Source: Aedes albopictus
Lineage: Eukaryota > Arthropoda > Insecta > Diptera > Culicidae
DNA length: 64,000 nucleotides
Assembly (NCBI RefSeq): GCF_035046485.1
Contig: NC_085137.1
Location: 445,846,334-445,910,333 of the forward strand
Direction: 5' to 3'
Position 1 is the stretch's first letter, and each line of letters starts with the position of its first letter. The notes beneath the pieces were generated by a model. The model was not told where the DNA came from. It saw nothing but the letters and a program-made list of their open reading frames with translations, and did not search any database. Positions 57,871-64,000 of the stretch are shown in pieces. The translations under genes and the position numbers were made by a program.

Positions 57871-58369
57871 ATTGATTTGTCTAGAAACACAAGAGCTGAT
57901 TGAATATTGTAATCAGCTCACTTGACGATGCGATGGGTGAGAATTTTGAGCGTGGTTCTGGTGGCGCACAAGAGATGATTGGTAATGTTCTTGTCCAATA
58001 AACACTGAATAATATGTTTTGGTGAGAGAACTTTCTCGGAATTTCGAGAAAACTAACAATAACGTTATGGATTTTATGCATGTTATTCTTTCTGCCATTT
58101 GGTGGTAGATACTTTCAGGCATTGAACCTTGATGAAGACAAGATTCTGTTCAAAACAGAGCTGTTTTGCGAACTTTGGGAACCTTGGTGAAAGTTTTTCT
58201 GGAAACAAAAAAAGAAAGACTAATTCTCTCACATGTCGAACCTTATCTTATATTATCTTATCTTATATATCGAATCTTAAATTTTAAAGTAAAACTTTAA
58301 CACTCTGCCTAATAAACCTAACTTCACATGTTATGTAATTATGTTCTTTGTTAAAATTACCCCATGATT

Positions 58370-59820
58370 GAATTAAAAATCCAGATTAATCCATCTAGTG
58401 GTGATAGTGCCTTTCTCGTATAATATGTACTCAGGATCTTCTCGACGTAAGTCAAACTGTTTCTGAATCCCGAGAATAAGTACTCTATTTAGAAAAGCAA
58501 TAATTTTATCAAAGCCATCATTGAATTGGGAAACTTAATGAAATCATATAGTCTTGACAAACTACGAGTTATGTTCATCACATACGCAGAGCTGAAAAAT
58601 ATCAGACCTCTCAGTTGACTGCTTGAACACCTTCACTTGGAGGCCGATCAAACTAGGATATAACTTTTTTGCATTCACAGATCACTTTGCGGTCTTTTTC
58701 TGTAAAGCAAGTGAAAATTCGTATACTAAATCCCATTCAAATTTCAAATACCCTACAAAGCGCGAGGGTTTACAGAATCTGAAAAGGTGTGGTTTGATGA
58801 GCTCACTTTAGTTTTGTCAAGATTTTATTCACTTACATTGCATTGATTTTGTTCACTTTCGTAATTCCGGCGAAGATTCTGTAACACTAGCAGTAATCTC
58901 TAATGTAGTCTAAGTCTATTTTCTTGCTAACCGTTCATCATGTTATCAAAATGGGTTTGGTTAACTTTTACATATGGCCCAAATTTGGCCACTTACGGCG
59001 GGATACCCGGAACTGGATCCGGGTTACTGTCAGTTGTTCCAAATATGGTCTGAGACTAATTTTCTTTTCATTCGGTTATTGAAAAAGCAGCTATTTGATG
59101 TGCTGCATGCATGGGTTTGTTTCACTTTTATATTTGGTCATTTTCGGCAGGGCACCCGAATCCAATTCTGGAACACTGCCGGTTTTTTTAAATGTGGTCT
59201 AGGCTTATTTTCTTGCTAATCATTCATCAGGTTATCGAAAAAGCATCGATTCGATGTATCGCATGAATTTGAATCACTTTTACATTCAGCCAATTCCGGC
59301 GGGACATCCGGAACTGGTTCCGAAACACAACCGGTTGTCCCAAATAGGTATGGTCTGAGACTATTTTCTCACTAAACGTTCATTAGGTTTTCCAAAAAGC
59401 TGCTACTTTATGTGCCGCATGTATGAGTTTGGGGTATTTTTACATTTGCCACTTTTGGCGGGACAATCAGTTTCGGGACAGTATCGACTGTCCCATTTTT
59501 TTTATTTATGACATTTTACACTAAGAGTGCATTCGTGTCAAGTCCCTAAAATGGACTGCAACTAGTTTTTGTCAAACTGTTCACCTGGTTTCATAAAAAG
59601 CCGTGAATTAATGTGTCGCATAGATGGGTTTAGTTCATTTTTACATTCCATCAATTCCGGAGGGTCACCGGGAACCGCTTCGGAACACTGCCGGTTCAGA
59701 TATGGTCTGAGACTATTTTCCTGCTTACCGTTCATTAGGTTATCAAAATGCCAGAGTATAACGAAATTCTATTTCAAATCGTCAGCCTTGCAGGAAAAGT
59801 AAAAGATCCAATCTACTGAA
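58370..59820 (-). repeat. ~145-bp satellite element, inverted copy
   Basis: Mirror image of 30612-31790: the closing module (CACTATCACC-CTAG, about 58390-58530) lies at the left and about six diverged units follow to 59770, with CGGCGGGA-CACCCGGAACTGG, ACCGTTCATCAGGTTATC and TGTGCCGCATG-ATGGGTTT words. A (TATCT)n-like patch sits at 58250-58275. Confidence 0.7.
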
Positions 59821-60319
59821 TCTATTGTATTTTTTTCCTTCACGTTTTTAAGCTCAGGGCATGAAGCTTCCCTTAAAATTATGATCAGCTTACTGAGTTC
59901 AAAAATGCTGTGAACTTTCTTGAAGTTACATCCGAAACATATCTAAAGGCGTATCCATGTGTTCTTTTTCCATAATTTTACCACAAAAAAACTTCTACTG
60001 GACATCCTACGTAGACATAAAATGCTCTTCAGGTAGGTGTAAAATGAGCATTGTTAAAGCTTTTTGCGGACTTGCCAAAAGAAAAGTTTGTTTTTAAATT
60101 CTGAAGCGATATAAAATTGCTAATTTCTAGAAATTTCCGCCAGAAACGCAAAGATTAATATCCATTAATAACTGCGAAATTTTTAACGAATTTTGTTTAT
60201 GACTTTTTGATCCTTGGATATCCTCCCGGTTGCTCTATATGGGAAATTGCTTCTTGAAGAAATCAGACATAAACCTTGAAAATATTTCATATCCACACTC
60301 CTATACATTCACCGCAGCA

Positions 60320-60470
60320 AACACAAAGTCCTATAAAATGTTGAATAGGATGCTAAAGTGGAGGCCATATGCGTACATGCTTCCATTTAACCCCGTGTAA
60401 AGTGTACGCATATCGCTTCCACTTTAGCATCATATTCAACATCATATGCGATCGTGTTTTGGCTGGGACA
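60320..60470. mobile_element. Palindromic MITE-like repeat
   Basis: GTTGAATAGGATGCTAAAGTGGAGGC is inverse to CTTCCACTTTAGCATCATATTCAAC, with CATATGCGTACA and TGTACGCATAT nearer the centre (about 60370-60413). Boundaries are uncertain. Confidence 0.55.
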
Positions 60471-60537
60471 GCTCAGGAAGCACAATCTCCATAAGTGCGA
60501 AAATCTGTATAAAAGAGCGCCTTGGCATCAACTCGAG

Positions 60538-60599
60538 TTGGTGTCTTCAGTGCACTATTTCTGTGATCTATGCTGAATAAGTGCTCTGAAGACACCGAA
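60538..60599. other. 62-nt stem-loop, possible small-RNA hairpin
   Basis: TTGGTGTCTTCAGTGCACT pairs with AGTGCTCTGAAGACACCGAA (about 19 pairs, one bulge, one mismatch) around a 23-nt loop. Size resembles a pre-miRNA, but it may be the core of a MITE. No conserved miRNA is recognised. Confidence 0.35.
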
Positions 60600-61280
60600 T
60601 TGATTTGCTGCAATCGTGTACATTTATTTACATTTTTGCACTCGTAAAATTTGTGCGATAGTCCAGTGGTGGACTAAATGCACAGTGGTAATGGTAACTA
60701 CGCAGGCTGTCTACTAATAAGACAAAATAATAAATCCTGTGTTTGCTAGGCTTTTCCAGCGGGGAATTTTGAAAGTTTATAATTCAAAAGCTAGACCAAA
60801 TATCTTAAAAAAAGTTCAATTATCTTAAAAAAAAAAAAAAAAATGCGCATGATTTATTATTTAAGAAATTCGAACAAATAGCCCATATGAATAAAGCTAA
60901 GTAAATACTCTTTACTCAGATCTCTGTGAAGATTCACAGAAATTTGCTCCACGGCTTCACATAGATTTAGTAAGAGTATTTACTCAACTTTATTCATATG
61001 GCTTAATAGCTGAATTCTTCCAAGAACTTTTTTACAAAATTCCTTTGAAATTAAAAGAAAAATCGCTTGATAAATATTCATAGAAGTTTCCCAGAGATCT
61101 TTCAGATCGACTGCAAGAAATTGCTTATACATATCCACCGATTTTTTTTTAAATGACATCCAAACATTTTAAAAAATCAAGAAAAAACATTAAATAGTTC
61201 AATCAGTAATTCCATAGATTACTTACACACAACTCTGATACTGAATTCGGATGTCTGTGCTCTGAACTGGAGGTGTAATT

Positions 61281-61462
61281 TTTTTTTATCTATATTTACG
61301 AGATTTTTAGCCCTAGGCTAGTTCATCTCGGGACCCACGCTTCACTTCCCTTCCGAAGGAAGAACCCACATTGTTGTGAAATGGTCGGGAGTGGGATTCG
61401 ATCCCAGGTCCTCGGCGTGATCGTCAAGTGTTATAACCATCACACCAGATCCGCTCCACAGG
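61281..61462 (-). mobile_element. tRNA-derived SINE (fourth type)
   Basis: On the minus strand: GGAGCGGATCTGGTGTGATGG (A-box region), GGGATCGAATCCCA (B box), then a body with GTGGGTTCTTCC and GGGTCCCGAGATGAAC. Non-coding. Confidence 0.65.
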
Positions 61463-61489
61463 GAGGTGTGATAATGCTGAGATTTTAAA

Positions 61490-63180
61490 ATTATTCCCAT
61501 GATTCTTCCTTGAATTTCTTCCGAGATTCTTCTTTGGATTCCTACCGCAATTTCTCCTTCAAATATTTTCTCTGATTTTCACAAAATTCTTTTCGCGAGT
61601 TCTTCTCTTAATCTATCAACGTTTTTTCCTGAAGGTTTTCAGGATTTTTTCTGGCTTTCTTCAGTTCTCCCAAGTTTTCAGTCAGATGTTTTTTACGTGT
61701 ACGCTCCCATAATGGTTGTTCTGAGATTTTTTCGGTTTTCTTTCGGGATTTCTGAGAGTTATTTCTGGGATTTTTACCATAGTTCCTTCCAGAATTTCTG
61801 CAGGAGTTTTTTTTTCTACAGGGTTTCTGCTGGAGCACCTCTCGGGATTTCTTTTCTTCTAGGAGTTTCCCCGACATGGGGCCTTATTACGATTGTCGCT
61901 TCACGGTGAAAACAAAAAAACGACATAGGTTTTAAGAACGGTGAAAGTGATTCTTTTCCACGGTGGATTTTCAATGCATCGCCGTGAATTGTAAGGGCCA
62001 CATGATTCCAGAGTTTCTCGCTGGTTTCCTTCTGGAGACGTTAAGAGTCGAACCAGCCAAGGGCTGAAAGTCTCTATAATAAAGAGAAGTCAATCAATCA
62101 ATCCTCTTGGAGATCCTTATGAAGGTTCTTCATGAATTTTCGTAGTTTTCCGAGATCGCTTTCAAAAAGTTTCTCTCGGGGTTTTTACGAGATTTCGCCA
62201 GTAGTTCTTCCCGGCATTTCTCTTTCGAGGCTTCAGAGGTCCTCCTTGAATTTCAAATTTTCTCCATATTTCCTCCCGAGGTTACTCCTAGATTTCTTAT
62301 ATAAGTCTTTACGGAGTCTCTCGCAGGATTTCACCTAGATTCCGTTCGAAATTTCTCTGGGAATTTGTTACAATGAACTTCGTGAATTATCCCAGGGGAC
62401 ATTCCGAGAAACACACCTGGAAAAATCTCTGCAAGAACTCCGGTAGCAATTATCAATGAAATCTTAAAAGAAGCATCCAGAATCTTTGGGACAATTTTTG
62501 GTAGGGGTTCCGAGAAATGCTCTGGGAATGTTCGAGACCGAGAAAATCTGTAAGCTACTACACGAAATCCGGTTAACAACTACGATGAAAGCCTGGAAGC
62601 TCTGGAAACCCTGGAAGGTCCAGGGTAATTTCAGATAAATTCTGAAAAACATCCCAAGACCAACACCGGAAGAAATCTTCAGAGAGAAGTCTCCAGAGAA
62701 ATATCCCAGCTGAAACTCATGTAGAAAACCAGGGAGATACTCTTGAAGAAAACTCACACAGAAATTTCTTGAAGTTATTACAGGATAACTTCGGTAAAAA
62801 AAAATCCGGGACGAATTCCTGTAGGACTCGCGAATTTTATGGAAGAACTCTAAGAGTAATCCCGAGAAGGTCTTCTGGAAAACTCCCAAGAGGAACACCA
62901 GAACGAATCGGGAAACATCTTCTAGAGGAATTCCGAGACAACATCTGTGATAAATTCTGAGAAAAACTCTTCAGAGATGTCGGGGTAAAATACTGATAGA
63001 AATCCGACGAAAAAGTCTTGTGGAAAAACGCCCTATGAACTGTTGGAAAAATCCCACGTGGGACTTTAGGAGCAATAGCGGGAAAATCTCTGAATAAATT
63101 GAGTTCCCTTGAAAAACTTCTGGAGAAATCAGTCGGAGTGCCAGAATTCTGGAAGATTAAAAAAAAAAAAATCCTGAAAA
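61490..63180. repeat. Second FB-like inverted pair of subrepeat arrays
   Basis: Left half (to about 62340): GATTTCTTCCGAGA-type units. Right half (from about 62400): complementary AAATCTC-GGAAGAACTCC units. Period roughly 25-30 bp, heavily diverged. A MITE (61879-61999) and a retroelement tail (about 62030-62101, AGGGCTGAAAGTCTC then (AATC)n) interrupt the left half. Confidence 0.6.
61879..61999. mobile_element. 121-bp MITE, ACATG target duplication
   Basis: The ends GGGCCTTATTACGATT and, inverted, GGCCCTTACAATTC are flanked by ACATG at 61874-61878 and 62000-62004. GTCGCTTCACGGTGAA and CACGGCGATGC lie subterminally. Confidence 0.65.
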
Positions 63181-63369
63181 GAAATGTTCGAACCTAGGGA
63201 AAATGGGGGAAAACATACAGAAGGAATTTTGTTAGGAATCCGGAAAGGCTTTCCAAGGGGTGTTTCAAAAGCTGTTCCTAGATGAATTTTATGGAAAAGC
63301 AATTTGTAGCATGATTGAAAGTATGAAAAGACAGTTTCGTAATTAAGACATGATTTAGGGGGATTCAGA

Positions 63370-64000
63370 AAGCATTTCAGAAAGCTTCACAGGATTTTGG
63401 CGGGTTATAAAGGCGTTTCAGGTGCGTTCCTTGAAATCCGTGGGGGTTATAGGGGAATTTCACAGGCGTTTAGGGAGTGTCTGAGGATTTTCAAGATTTT
63501 TGGGAGATTTTGGAGGCATTTCAGAATGTTTCATAGGATTCTCAGAGACACCTATACAAAAACTCTTGAAATGCTCCGTAAATACCTTGAAACGACGCAG
63601 AAACCTCCATAATATCATTGCCCTTGAAATCCCCATTATCTATTTGAAATGCCTCTAAAATCTATTGGATTTATGAACACGTTATCCCAAACGCCCATGA
63701 AATTATCATATTCAATTTGAAATTAATCTGAAACTCCTTGAAGCGACTTTAAAAGGCTCGAGAAATAAAGGGGAAACTTGAACACCCTTTTGAAACACCC
63801 CTGAAATGCTATCAAATGCTTCTAAAACCTCTCGGAACGTCCACGTTCCTAAACTATCCGAAATGCCTATAAAATGCCTTGAAGTTCCATTTAAAGACTT
63901 CTGAGCCCCCTCCCTGAATCCATAAAGTCCCTTGAACCGTTCCTGAAATTCCTTCAATATTATTGACACGCCCCTGGAATCTCCGTAACCCCATGAAACC
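63370..64000. repeat. Third inverted subrepeat array, cut by window end
   Basis: Units of the type GGCGTTTCAGG/GCATTTCAG (63370-63600) switch to the complement CTTGAAATGCC/CTGAAATTCC (63610 onward). Likely continues beyond the window. Confidence 0.55.

Noticed and set aside
1..64000. CRISPR array or bacterial operon
   Set aside because: No evenly spaced repeat-spacer pattern and no prokaryotic gene; spliced insect genes dominate.
1..64000. Endogenous RNA-virus insertions, common in Aedes genomes
   Set aside because: No frame resembled viral nucleoprotein, glycoprotein or polymerase; a profile search would be needed to exclude short pieces.

Overview
This looks like nuclear DNA from a culicine mosquito, most probably Aedes. 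Insect-type genes with short GT-AG introns lie in a dense bed of mosquito transposable elements: tRNA-derived SINEs with the layout of the Aedes family Feilai, many MITEs, non-autonomous Helitrons, degraded Ty1/copia and non-LTR elements, a solo LTR, and very long foldback elements. No search was run. Family names rest on motifs, target-site duplications (TSDs) and recall.

Five protein-coding loci stand out. (1) 3.1-4.2 kb, plus: a THAP zinc-finger protein. (2) 4.56-5.81 kb, plus: a two-exon trimethyllysine dioxygenase (TMLHE-like, carnitine synthesis), whose first exon follows a good splice acceptor that is in phase with a donor in the THAP gene. (3) 32.67-33.20 kb, minus: B9D2, an intact single exon. 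(4) 32.69 to 17.63 kb, minus: tectonic in four exons, whose start codon lies inside the last 20 nt of the B9D2 coding region and which has a 13-kb intron. (5) 54.95-56.86 kb, minus: the last coding exon of a Cbl-type E3 ligase with a C-terminal UBA domain.

B9D2 and tectonic both belong to the MKS module of the ciliary transition zone. They overlap on one strand, and two RFX X-box-like sites lie about 150-190 bp upstream of B9D2. The simplest reading is a dicistronic, RFX-controlled ciliary transcription unit. I recall the Drosophila orthologues also being adjacent.

Repeat layout: 0-3 kb foldback and MITEs; 5.9-8 kb a TA-flanked element and a copia remnant; 8-13.3 kb a 3.4-kb foldback with nested SINE and MITEs; 13.4-17.5 kb hAT-like elements, MITEs, copia and LINE debris; 19.1-32.1 kb (the tectonic intron) SINEs, a minisatellite, a roughly 145-bp satellite and a 6.4-kb TTAA-flanked foldback holding a Helitron and a solo LTR; 33.4-37.3 kb MITEs and a 1.6-kb palindrome; 40.2-41.6 kb a retro-insertion with a 25-bp TSD; 42.2-43.6 and 61.5-64 kb inverted arrays of short subrepeats; 47-53.7 kb a copia body and a Jockey-like LINE, both riddled with MITEs; 58.4-59.8 kb a second satellite copy. 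The stretches 37.4-40.2 and 44-46.9 kb are AT-rich with nothing I recognise.
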